A DNA stretch of 64,000 nt, from positions 1 through 64,000 of the forward strand of contig CAYRIY010000005.1 of NCBI GenBank assembly GCA_964424335.1. Reading direction: 5' to 3'. Below the pieces are notes generated by a model. That model searched no databases. It was not told where the DNA came from and saw nothing but the letters and a program-made list of their open reading frames with translations. Position 1 is the first letter of the stretch. Every line of letters begins with the position of its first letter. This document shows, piece after piece, positions 17,804-25,427 of the stretch. The DNA comes from CAYRIY01 sp964424335. Its GTDB lineage: Bacteria > Bacillota > Limnochordia > DTU080 > RSA5. A program made the position numbers and the translations under genes.

Positions 17804-18018
17804 AACGCTTCCGTAGGGCCGGGAAGCCACGGATGGCGTAAGGCCCGGAGGAACGAGGGATGGAGGCGACAGGACGTCGCCGACAGACCGCTTCCCACCG
17901 AGGCTGGCGGGTCCTTTGGGCGGGAACGTTTCCGAAGGGCCCCAAGCCACGGATGGCGTAAGGCCCGGAGGAACGAGNNNNNNNNNNGACCGCTTCCCGC
18001 CCAAAGGACCCGCCAGCC
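17804..18018. repeat. Duplicated hairpin-rich intergenic element broken by an assembly gap
   Basis: Two near-identical copies lie 120 bases apart; a 34-base core is exactly repeated at 17824-17857 and 17944-17977. Copy A continues through a small hairpin GGCGAC/GTCGCC (17864-17880). A 25-base perfect inverted repeat (17902-17926 with 17994-18018) encloses copy B. Ten N interrupt copy B where copy A has 28 bases. No transposase is present. The form suggests a dispersed, non-autonomous palindromic element; a second, differently sequenced one occurs at 48181-48316. Confidence 0.85.
17978..17987. other. Assembly gap (10 N)
   Basis: Ten undetermined bases lie inside the repeat element. By comparison with copy A the true gap is probably about 28 bases that include a short GC hairpin. 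Any reading frame crossing it is unreliable. Confidence 0.95.
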
Positions 18019-18204
18019 CGCACTTGCACCCCAAAACGTCTTCATATAATCTCTAAATGACAAGAGGCTTGGCATGGACAACATCCAAGGCGTCGCCCAC
18101 TTGGCTGCCCGAGCTTGTCGGCCGGCCGAGCCACGAGCGAATGAACATATGGTGAGCGGCACGTGGGGACGCCTACCACCCGAATTTCTTAAGGAGTGAT
18201 CCCA

Positions 18205-18504
18205 GTGACGATCACCGAAGATCAGGTGAGAGAGGCACTTTCGAGCGTAAACGACCCGGAACTCGGTTTCAACATCGTCGATCTCGGGCTGGTCTACACC
18301 GTCCAAATCGACGGGTCCAAAGTATACGTGCAGATGACGCTCACGTCGATGGCCTGCCCCGCCGGTCCGCAAATGGTCGAGGCCGCACGGGAAGCAGTGT
18401 TGGGCTTGGACGGCGTCGACGAGGTCGATGTGACCTTGACGTTCTCCCCGCCATGGGGTCCGGAAATGATGAGAGAAGAGCTGCGCTGGATATTCGGACG
18501 GTAA
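18205..18504 (+). CDS. MIP18/DUF59 metal-sulfur cluster assembly factor (SufT-like)
   Basis: A 99-residue DUF59 protein of the SufT/PaaD/MIP18 group, which helps deliver or mature Fe-S clusters. Hallmarks are DPELGFNIVDLGLVY near the N-terminus and the conserved cysteine in SMACPAGPQM. AAGGAG at 18191-18196 places the start at GTG 18205 rather than the GTG inside the ribosome site. It lies close to sufB but on the opposite strand and is followed 1 base later by the DUF309 gene, so the two are co-transcribed. Confidence 0.88.
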   Translation: MTITEDQVREALSSVNDPELGFNIVDLGLVYTVQIDGSKVYVQMTLTSMACPAGPQMVEAAREAVLGLDGVDEVDVTLTFSPPWGPEMMREELRWIFGR

Positions 18505-18505
18505 C

Positions 18506-18877
18506 ATGAGTGAACCGACCTACGATCCGGATTACCTAAATTTCATCGCTCTCTTTAACGAAGGACGTTACGACGAGAGCCACGAAGCCCTGCTTCCCGC
18601 TTGGCAGGAGAATATCCGGTACGAGTTTTACAAGGCCTTGATCCAACTCGCGGGAGCGCTCGAGCACTGGAGCGAGGGAAACTGCTTTTGGGCGGCGGAC
18701 CTGTTCGCGTCGTCCCACAATCTTTTGACGAAGTACGCACCGACGCACGAGGGCCTCGATGTCGATCGACTCCTGGACGAGATTCAGGAATGCCACGCCA
18801 TCGCCATTGAAGCCCTCAAACATGGCAGCAGTAAGGAGCTTACGCCTCCCCGCCTCGTCTTACTCGAAGGCGAGTAG
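18506..18877 (+). CDS. DUF309-family protein
   Basis: A 123-residue helical protein with the DUF309 signature: FNEGRYDESHEALLPAW, then FYKALIQLAGALEHW. The conserved His-Glu pair (SHE) suggests a metal or catalytic site, but no function is established for the family. It begins 1 base after the SufT-like gene and ends before a strong bidirectional terminator, forming a two-gene operon. Confidence 0.85.
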   Translation: MSEPTYDPDYLNFIALFNEGRYDESHEALLPAWQENIRYEFYKALIQLAGALEHWSEGNCFWAADLFASSHNLLTKYAPTHEGLDVDRLLDEIQECHAIAIEALKHGSSKELTPPRLVLLEGE

Positions 18878-18962
18878 TTTAACGCAAAGCCACACCGATC
18901 GGCGACACAGTCGGCCTCGGACGGAAGATGCCGCTTCTAACGCCCATTTCAGACATTCAACG

Positions 18963-19009
18963 ACAACGTGAAAAACGCCGAGAGCGAAGCCCGGCGTTTT
19001 TCACGTTGT
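18963..19009. terminator. Strong bidirectional terminator
   Basis: An 18-bp perfect stem (18963-18980 with 18992-19009) closes an 11-base loop and contains internal A5/T5 runs. It separates the convergent DUF309 and TolC-family genes and can stop transcription both ways. Confidence 0.88.
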
Positions 19010-19044
19010 TTACACCTCTATGCATACGTATCAGATTCGAAGCC

Positions 19045-20475
19045 TCACGGATCGAGACCCAAAAGCACCTTCAGGTTCATCAACGCTACATAGTGAGCGA
19101 GCTGGGCATCCTCCAAGTCATATCGGGCGGAGCGTGCATCCCGCTCGATTCGGTGCAGCGCTTCCTCCGAGATCAGACCACGGGCGGCCTGCTCTCTTCC
19201 AATCTCGAGCTCGAACTCTCGCAGTTGGAGGGTAGCCGCGGCAATCGCAACGGCGCGCTCACTGTTTGCAATTTCCCGATATGCGGCGGCGACGTCGCTT
19301 CGAACAGCCTCGAGCGCCTCGTCCAAGGCTCTCTTGGCATCTGCCGCGTCCCGTTCGGCCGAGGCCAACCTGTTTGCCCGAGCGCCGCTGTCAAAAAGGT
19401 CGTAACTCCCGTCGATGCGGACCGTCCAACCAATATCATCGTCGGTCCTCGCGTTGACCGTACCGCCGAGACTGATCGTCGGTCCCCCTTGGCGACGCAA
19501 GACGTCGAGGGACTCTTCGGCTGCCTCCAACGCTCGGACCTGGGCTCTGACCGAGAGCGAAACCTCCGTTGCCCGCTCGATCGCCGCGTCTTGGTCAGGC
19601 GGCTGCCAAGCGCCAACGTCAAGCCGTATCGATTCGAGCTCTGACTGCTCGACCGCAGCCGGGCTCAATCCGACGAGTTGTGCAAACGTTGCCGTCAGCG
19701 CATCGACGCTTTGCCGGCGCGAACTGATCGTTCCTTCTTGCTCCAAGAGCGCGATTTCGGCCCGCAAAACGTCGAGCTCGGAAGCCATCCCTCGGGCCCT
19801 TCGATCCTTTTGCCGCTCAAGGTCCCGGCGGGAAATTTCGAGCGCTTCGAGCGCCATGGCGAGCCTGCTTCGCGCGGCAACCAGGCGCCCGTAAGTTTGG
19901 ACGACCTCCACCACGGCGCTTCGCTCGGCTTGCGCCAGCCGCGCCTCGGCGGTCGCAAGCTCAAACTGGCGCGCATCGAGCGTTCGCCAGTTATCAGCGT
20001 CCCGCCCAGGAGGCCACAACCGCACGTTGACCGAGAGCGACGCCGAAAGTGGCTGCGGACTAAAGTCTTGACCGCCGACCGGCCCCGTTCGGCTCGCATG
20101 CGTGGCGCTTACGCTCCACGTAGCTCCGGGAGCGAGCGTGCCGCTTCCGGAGAGGCCCGCCCTCACGCCCGTGCCGCCCTCTCCGGCAACGCCGCTCGCG
20201 GAGGCCGATGCTCTGGGCTTAAACGCGATCTCTGCCGATTCCAGATTGAGCGAGCCGCGCTCCAGGCTGCGTTGGGCGCTCACGACGCCGGGTGCGTGAA
20301 CGAGCGCCCGCTCCACCGCTTCCTCGAGCGTCAGGACGTTGGACTCGGACGCCTGTGCGCCGTGAGCGCTTCCCAACGCCGCGCCAACAAGGAGTGCGAA
20401 GATGGCCAGCGTCCACGCCCAGCTCCTGATCGGGCTCAATCTAAGCTTCTGAACCATCGTTTGCACCACTGACAT
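19045..20475 (-). CDS. TolC-family outer-membrane-efflux-like protein (distal copy)
   Basis: 476 residues with an N-terminal signal/anchor helix (about 17-40) ending in AHGAQAS, then two related halves of long alpha-helical hairpins with LTLEEAVERAL at the start, typical of the OEP/TolC fold. The first half includes a Gly/Ser/Thr-rich stretch like the beta-barrel strands. Such proteins form export channels with MacA/HlyD adaptors. The start overlaps the upstream TolC-like gene by 35 bases. It implies an outer membrane or a related envelope function. The partner could be the export operon at 36-42 kb, but that is not linked. Confidence 0.82.
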   Translation of the reverse strand: MSVVQTMVQKLRLSPIRSWAWTLAIFALLVGAALGSAHGAQASESNVLTLEEAVERALVHAPGVVSAQRSLERGSLNLESAEIAFKPRASASASGVAGEGGTGVRAGLSGSGTLAPGATWSVSATHASRTGPVGGQDFSPQPLSASLSVNVRLWPPGRDADNWRTLDARQFELATAEARLAQAERSAVVEVVQTYGRLVAARSRLAMALEALEISRRDLERQKDRRARGMASELDVLRAEIALLEQEGTISSRRQSVDALTATFAQLVGLSPAAVEQSELESIRLDVGAWQPPDQDAAIERATEVSLSVRAQVRALEAAEESLDVLRRQGGPTISLGGTVNARTDDDIGWTVRIDGSYDLFDSGARANRLASAERDAADAKRALDEALEAVRSDVAAAYREIANSERAVAIAAATLQLREFELEIGREQAARGLISEEALHRIERDARSARYDLEDAQLAHYVALMNLKVLLGLDP

Positions 20476-21532
20476 CCGGCGCTCCGATCAAATGACGGTA
20501 GGCGAGGACCGCCTCGATATAAGAGGCCAGCGTGTTGAGATGATCGAGTTTGGCCTGCGCGAGTGTTACTTCCGCTGAAATCTGCTCCGTCTCCGTGCGC
20601 AGACCTGCGGCGTATTGCTGCAGGATGACTTGATACCGCTGCTCGGCCGCTTCTAGCCGGGATTCCTGCACGCGCAGGTTGTCCGCTGCCGTCATCACTG
20701 CCTGGTATGCGGAGATGACGTTGTTGCGAGCGCTCCGCAGCGCTTGCTGCAGTTCGAGTTCCTCGCGCTGAACAGCGATTTGTGCCAGCTTGAGATCGAG
20801 GGGCGCCACGCCGTCAGCCTCCGCCCGTTCGAGATCGATGCGTGCGACCTCGAGCTCCGTGCGAGCCGACAAGATCGAGGCGTTCCTTGCAAGTGCTGCA
20901 GCGATGCCGTCCTCGAGCGAGAACTCACTCCTTGGAGCCTCTACATCAGCAACGAGGACAACGGCGTCTGCGGAGCTAAGCCCGAGGCTCGCGGCCAGGT
21001 TCTCCTTTCTCTGCCTGAGGGCGCTCTCGGCGCTCTGCAGGCTGAGGCGGGACGTTTGTGCGTTCGCCTGCGCGTCTAGAACGTCGAGCTGACTCGCCGT
21101 TCCGAGATTTGCCCTGCGAAGCGTGCTCTCCAAATTGATCTCGGCGATCCGCAATTGAGCTTTGCGGATCCCGACCGTAATCTCGTCCGCAAGGACGTCA
21201 AAGTACGTGGAGACGGTCGATGCAATCACTGAACCTTGCTGATTCTCGTATGCGATTTGCGCGTTTCTGAGGTTTGATTCAGCAGTCAAGGCGTTGACGG
21301 TCGAATCCGTCAGTAGGTTGGACGCAAGGTTCTTTTGGTAATTGACTTGGGCAGCTTCAAACGACAGTTTGGCGATCTGGGCGGTAAGATCGTTGTCGAG
21401 CGCCATGCGAACGGCGTCTTCGATCGTGATCCCACGGCCTTCTTCGGCCATTGCCCCCACACCCAATGCGGTGACGATCAGCACTGCCAGTGCGGCAATG
21501 CGCGCAACGTTCCTCGATCTCCAGACCAACAT
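20441..21532 (-). CDS. TolC-family protein (proximal, short copy)
   Basis: 363 residues with a signal peptide (hydrophobic residues about 10-28, then AMAEEG), the TolC N-terminal block ITIEDAVRMAL, and long amphipathic coiled-coil helices in two halves. It is shorter than usual TolC proteins (about 420-490) and seems poor in the beta-barrel insertions, so it may be a periplasmic or surface helical protein rather than a full channel. It is translated with the 476-residue paralogue in one operon, pointing to a hetero-oligomer or paired function. Confidence 0.78.
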   Translation of the reverse strand: MLVWRSRNVARIAALAVLIVTALGVGAMAEEGRGITIEDAVRMALDNDLTAQIAKLSFEAAQVNYQKNLASNLLTDSTVNALTAESNLRNAQIAYENQQGSVIASTVSTYFDVLADEITVGIRKAQLRIAEINLESTLRRANLGTASQLDVLDAQANAQTSRLSLQSAESALRQRKENLAASLGLSSADAVVLVADVEAPRSEFSLEDGIAAALARNASILSARTELEVARIDLERAEADGVAPLDLKLAQIAVQREELELQQALRSARNNVISAYQAVMTAADNLRVQESRLEAAEQRYQVILQQYAAGLRTETEQISAEVTLAQAKLDHLNTLASYIEAVLAYRHLIGAPDVSGANDGSEA

Positions 21533-21616
21533 TTCCGCGTACCCCTTTCGTTATAACGGCCATTGTAAAGATATTGTCCTTAAAGAGAAGATTCCCAGCG
21601 TCGGCGTGAACTCCTT

Positions 21617-21666
21617 GGAACAAACTATGAACAATTTGGGAACACAGTTGTTACAATTCCGCGATG
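21617..21666 (+). promoter_or_regulatory. Candidate ECF-type promoter for the sigma factor gene
   Basis: Two GGAACA elements (21617-21622 and 21639-21644) resemble ECF -35 boxes. The second is followed after 16 bases by GCGATGTT. This lies in the divergent region between the TolC genes and the sigma gene, so autoregulation is possible. The -10 match is weak. Confidence 0.35.
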
Positions 21667-21762
21667 TTAACGGTCCACCCTGCTCCAGGCCTATAGCTTG
21701 GTCAGCGCCGATTGTCTCCAGGAATTCGCCCTCCCAAAGAGAACGCATGGGCACCATCCTCT

Positions 21763-22368
21763 ATGTTTAGAGAGGACGTTTTCTCCGAAACGATGAGTCG
21801 GCCTTTTGAATCCGTCAGCTCGATGGATGACGGAGAACTCTTCATTCGCATGAAATCGGGGGATGAAACGGCCCTGGGGTCTTTGTACGACCGGTACGGA
21901 GGCATGCTCTACGCCTTCGCGCTCCGGATGACCGACGACGCCCAGGCGGCTGAGGAAGCCGTGCAGAACACCTTCCTCTCGGCTTGGCGAAACGCGCCCT
22001 CTTTTGATCCGACCCGCGGGAAAGCGTCCACATGGCTCGTAGCAATATTAAAGAACCAAGTTCGGGATCAAATGCGTAAAAGTAAGCGAAGGGAGTCCTT
22101 TCTAGCCGACCGCGAGCTTCTCGAATCGCTCGAATCGGCGCAGGTCGATCACCTCGACGCGCATCTACAGGCAGGCGAGGTGCGCGATGCGCTTCGCAGA
22201 CTCCCGCACGAACAGCGAATCGTCGTCGAACTCACCTACTTTTGGGGCTTGACCCACCGTGAGGCAGCAAGCCGACTCCGTATCCCTCTTGGAACGGTAA
22301 AGAGCCGACTCCGCCTCGCCATCGAGCGCTTGGGCGACATGATCGAGAGGGGACGACGTTCCAAGTGA
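21763..22368 (+). CDS. ECF-type RNA polymerase sigma factor
   Basis: About 200 residues with sigma region 2 (LYDRYGGMLYAFAL, then AEEAVQNTFLSAWRN) and region 4 (LPHEQRIVVELTY, THREAASRLRIPLGTVKSRL), and no region 1 or 3, as in extracytoplasmic-function sigma factors. It would direct RNA polymerase to a small regulon, probably an envelope stress set. ATG at 21763 is one candidate; ATG at 21793 is also possible, and neither has a strong ribosome site. It overlaps the anti-sigma gene by GTGA. Divergent TolC-family genes and the downstream lipoprotein are candidate targets. Confidence 0.9.
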   Translation: MFREDVFSETMSRPFESVSSMDDGELFIRMKSGDETALGSLYDRYGGMLYAFALRMTDDAQAAEEAVQNTFLSAWRNAPSFDPTRGKASTWLVAILKNQVRDQMRKSKRRESFLADRELLESLESAQVDHLDAHLQAGEVRDALRRLPHEQRIVVELTYFWGLTHREAASRLRIPLGTVKSRLRLAIERLGDMIERGRRSK

Positions 22369-22616
22369 ACAGATGCCGCAAGTGGCAAGAACGAGTCGTC
22401 GAAGTGGCAATCGGAAGCCTCGCGCCCGTGGGCGATCTCGAGGGCCACCTCTCGACGTGCCCGGCGTGTCGGAGTTATCTGCGTCAGATACATCGCGCCG
22501 TCTTGTCGCTAACCGAGTCCCTTCTCCCATCCTCTCCTCCTCCCGAACTTCGCCGCGCCATCCTCGCACGCACCGAAAACAAACCAGGTCGAAATCCCGC
22601 GAAATCGGGCGATTGA
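22365..22616 (+). CDS. Soluble zinc-finger anti-sigma factor
   Basis: 83 residues with a ZAS-type zinc site: Cys4 followed by HLSTCPAC (HxxxCxxC), then a short helical tail. It should bind and hold its cognate sigma factor, whose stop it overlaps (GTGA), giving balanced synthesis. Unlike most anti-sigma factors next to ECF genes it has no transmembrane segment, so it is probably a cytoplasmic sensor, for example of thiol oxidation or zinc loss, as known for RsrA-like proteins. That sensing role is inferred. Confidence 0.78.
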   Translation: MNRCRKWQERVVEVAIGSLAPVGDLEGHLSTCPACRSYLRQIHRAVLSLTESLLPSSPPPELRRAILARTENKPGRNPAKSGD

Positions 22617-22772
22617 GCCCGAAAAAGACTGCGGATGCACTCAACGATCTGGGCGACTGCGCCCCATTTTGACGAGTACGCACCTTTGGCCGATTGGGGC
22701 CACCGATGATACGATGAAATCGCCCTCTCCCGCCCGCCGTGCCATCGAAGGGGCGGAAAGGGTGTTTTGTTG

Positions 22773-23777
22773 GTGATTGCCAATCGCACGGCGCCATTCA
22801 TCATGACTGCGGCAGCGATCGTCTTAAGTTTAGCCCTGTCAGGTTGCGCCGCGCTCGTCTCCCCCGCAAAGCTGGAACGGGCGACCGGATCGCTCTCGCT
22901 GGCCGCTACGATCGATCTGCAGAGCGCCCAAAACATCGCAAGCGCCAAGATCACGGCCACAAATGGCGGAATGCGGCGCGAGGCCGTGATCCAGGTCAAC
23001 GGCGGCGCCATCACGGGATCGATCGACCAGCTTCCAATCGGCGTGTGGGAAGTGCGCATCGAGCTGTTCGACGGGTCGGGCGATGCGACGCACGTTGCCG
23101 CAACGACCGTTCGTATCTATCCGAATGAGACGGTCGTTGCCGAGCTCGTAGCGCAACCTCTCGAAGCGCAGCTCGAGATCGTTGTCGACCTGAGCGGATT
23201 TCCCGGCGCTGAGACGATCCAAAACGTCCGCGTCACGCTAACCGGCAACCTTACGATGACGTTGAAACAGGATGAAGACGAGCCTCTTCGCTTTAGTGGG
23301 ACGCGCGAGCTGCCACCGGGCGATTACGACTTCAACGTGGGCTTGTTCGAGGAGTCGACCTACGTTGCCGATCGGGTCTACCTCTCGCCGTGGAACCACG
23401 CAAGACTCGTTCCAGGAAAGACCACCAGAGTCGTATGGCAAGCCCAGACCGGCAACACCGTAATCGGCACATCGATCATCGACATGCCTCACCCCCCCGA
23501 AATCGTCGAACTCGACTTGAGGGGCGAGGAAATATGGCTGACGTGGCAGGCGTCGCCGACGGAGGCGCCGGCTTCCCAATATCGGATCTACGAAAAGGTT
23601 GACCTGTTTGCGGCATACAAGCTGCTGGCGGAAGTTAGCGGAGAGACCTTCGAGCACTTGATCGGAAAGGCAGATTCGGCGTCGCCCGAAGCGGTCCTAA
23701 CCGTCACTGCCGTTTCCATCGACGGGCTCGAAAGCTATCGAAGCGAGCCTGTCCGATTGGCCGACGTGCTCGACTGA
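22773..23777 (+). CDS. Lipoprotein with C-terminal fibronectin-III-like domain
   Basis: About 334 residues. The N-terminus has a hydrophobic signal ending in the lipobox LALSGC, so it is lipid-anchored outside the cytoplasmic membrane. Repeated beta-rich segments follow, including two similar carbohydrate-binding-like or Ig-like modules (about 40-130 and 130-230), and the C-terminal 90 residues (PPEIVELDLRGEEIWLTW) look like a fibronectin type III fold. GTG at 22773 fits AAAGGG upstream; TTG at 22767 or 22770 is possible. It follows the sigma/anti-sigma pair by about 150 bases. Function unknown. Confidence 0.72.
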   Translation: MIANRTAPFIMTAAAIVLSLALSGCAALVSPAKLERATGSLSLAATIDLQSAQNIASAKITATNGGMRREAVIQVNGGAITGSIDQLPIGVWEVRIELFDGSGDATHVAATTVRIYPNETVVAELVAQPLEAQLEIVVDLSGFPGAETIQNVRVTLTGNLTMTLKQDEDEPLRFSGTRELPPGDYDFNVGLFEESTYVADRVYLSPWNHARLVPGKTTRVVWQAQTGNTVIGTSIIDMPHPPEIVELDLRGEEIWLTWQASPTEAPASQYRIYEKVDLFAAYKLLAEVSGETFEHLIGKADSASPEAVLTVTAVSIDGLESYRSEPVRLADVLD

Positions 23778-23838
23778 TCGGCGCGACATATCATCACAAG
23801 GCCGAGGGCGCGGGCCCGTCGCCGGCGGGCGCCCACGA

Positions 23839-24246
23839 TCAGGGCCATGCGCCTTCGGTGTACGCCTTGATCAAGTCTTCGGAGTAGCCGCAGAGTTTGC
23901 CGCGCAGGGCGTGATACTCGCCCCAGGACATCTCGCTTTCACCCAGGCGCGCGAGCTCCTGGATCGTCGCTCGATCGTCCTTGCGGCACACCCAGACTTC
24001 AAAAGATTCCGAACCGGGGCGGTCAAGTTTGGTCCAGTACAGGCCGTAAACGTCGGCGACCACCCGAGTGATCTCTTCACATCTTGGCATCTCCGACCCC
24101 ATCATGCCGGCCGGCTTCACCTTCATCATCACTTGTTCGCATATCCCCACGAACACGCCGGCCCAAAACGTCTCGGAGGGGCGCTCCACACCGCTTTCGA
24201 GGAGGCGGTCGATCACGCGGCGATAGTAATAGGTGCAGTCAGACAT
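23839..24246 (-). CDS. Protein of unknown function (135 residues)
   Basis: A cysteine- and aromatic-containing soluble protein, mostly helical in appearance, starting MSDCTYYYRRVID. There is no signal peptide, membrane segment or motif I recognise. GGAG lies 12 bases before the ATG. It is convergent with the lipoprotein gene, with a GC-rich hairpin (23806-23834) between them. Called a gene from its start, intact frame and protein-like composition only. Confidence 0.55.
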   Translation of the reverse strand: MSDCTYYYRRVIDRLLESGVERPSETFWAGVFVGICEQVMMKVKPAGMMGSEMPRCEEITRVVADVYGLYWTKLDRPGSESFEVWVCRKDDRATIQELARLGESEMSWGEYHALRGKLCGYSEDLIKAYTEGAWP

Positions 24247-24543
24247 AAACCGGCAATCTCCATTCTCTTGTTTTCAGCGCTGTCGTGTGGCGTCGAAATC
24301 ACCCTGTCCACCCGGCCGCAAACGAGCTTTGCAAACGGTCGGTCGCCGATTGCGACGTGTTAGGATCCATTCTACCAAACTTGACGCCGTATGTGTGCGG
24401 CCCGGGGTAGCAATTTGAAAAATGCCGTGCTATCATGGTAACGGCATTATGAAGCCACTTTTCACACCTTGGGGGGCTCCCGCGGCCTGGTTGTCGCCCT
24501 TGTCTCCTCCGAGGTTTTAATAGATTCGGGAGGATTCCGCGTG
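24247..24543. other. Intergenic region with a candidate operator
   Basis: No gene is seen. Near the plus-strand side lies an 8-bp perfect inverted repeat AATGCCGT (24421-24428) and ACGGCATT (24441-24448) with a 12-base spacer, just after TTGAAA (24415-24420). This may be an operator/promoter of the 24.5-28.8 kb gene cluster. Confidence 0.4.
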
Positions 24544-25383
24544 ATGGCCAAACGTTGCAAGACCTGCCGGGCGCCAATGAAGCAGGAGATCATCTTTCAC
24601 CGCAAGATTGGCCTCGACAACAAGCCTCAGCTTTACCACTATGTACGACGGTATACATGCCCCGAGGGGTGCGCAGTCAGGCTGGACTTCTCCAAGGCTC
24701 GTGCCTTGACGCCCGGAGTCCGTCCGATGGTCCTCCCAAGGGTCGAACCTTTAAAAAAGAAGGCCGACTTTAACGACAAGCTCCTCGCTGTAGGCCTAGG
24801 CCTTGCGCTCCTGCTCTTTATCGGCGGCATCTTCATGACGCCTGTCGCCCTCGGAGTGCAACTCGGCGCGACGGCTGCACTGCTGTTATTCTCCGCGGGC
24901 GTGTACGTGTTTGCAAACCGCCGCGTCGTATTGCCTGAGAGTTTCCCAAGGCCGATTCCCGAACCCGAACCGGTCGAAGAGGTTCAGGTCGTCGAGGTTG
25001 CGCAGCAGGCAGTCGCCGTTGCAGCGCCCAAGAAGAAGAGCAAGCCGGTCGAGGTCGTTATTCCCGATGAGATTCCGCCCCTTCCCCGTGTTGAAGGCGA
25101 GCCCCTGCGGCTATGGGTGGTTCTCGAGGGCGAAGAGTACGAGCTCGAAGTGAACGAGGGCGAGCTGATCTTGGACGCAGCGCTCGATCGCGACGTCGAA
25201 CTCGACTACAGTTGTCGTGAGGGCATGTGCGATAGCTGCATGGTCCGGATTTTGGCCGGAGCTGAGAACGTCACCGCTCCGACGCAAGAAGAGATCGATA
25301 TGCTTGGCGACGATGTCAAGAAGGGCTTTCGCCTCTCCTGTCAGGCCCGTATGAACGGCCCCGTCAAGGTGATGCAGGAGTAA
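24544..25383 (+). CDS. Membrane-anchored zinc-ribbon and [2Fe-2S] ferredoxin fusion
   Basis: 279 residues in three parts. Residues 1-45 hold C5xxC8 and C39xxxC43, a likely zinc ribbon. Two adjacent membrane helices occupy about 78-125. After a Glu/Pro/Val/Lys-rich linker (about 130-185) comes a plant-type 2Fe-2S ferredoxin domain with YSCREGMCDSC and a fourth Cys in LSCQAR. It would carry electrons at the inner face of the membrane. ATG at 24544 is supported by GGGAGG upstream. It begins a tight cluster with an aminotransferase, selenoprotein and PfkB kinase. The whole architecture is not one I can name. Confidence 0.82.
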   Translation: MAKRCKTCRAPMKQEIIFHRKIGLDNKPQLYHYVRRYTCPEGCAVRLDFSKARALTPGVRPMVLPRVEPLKKKADFNDKLLAVGLGLALLLFIGGIFMTPVALGVQLGATAALLLFSAGVYVFANRRVVLPESFPRPIPEPEPVEEVQVVEVAQQAVAVAAPKKKSKPVEVVIPDEIPPLPRVEGEPLRLWVVLEGEEYELEVNEGELILDAALDRDVELDYSCREGMCDSCMVRILAGAENVTAPTQEEIDMLGDDVKKGFRLSCQARMNGPVKVMQE

Positions 25384-25427
25384 CGTTCGCCATACTTGAA
25401 CAATCAGCATTGAGGAGCTGTGATGCG

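Noticed and set aside
17235..18034. Long minus-strand open frames running through the N gap with undefined residues
   Set aside because: They depend on the undetermined bases, run antisense to the nucleotidase gene and are made of repeat DNA.
24469..24543. Longer start for the ferredoxin-fusion gene
   Set aside because: The added residues are not family-like, and GGGAGG precedes the ATG at 24544.
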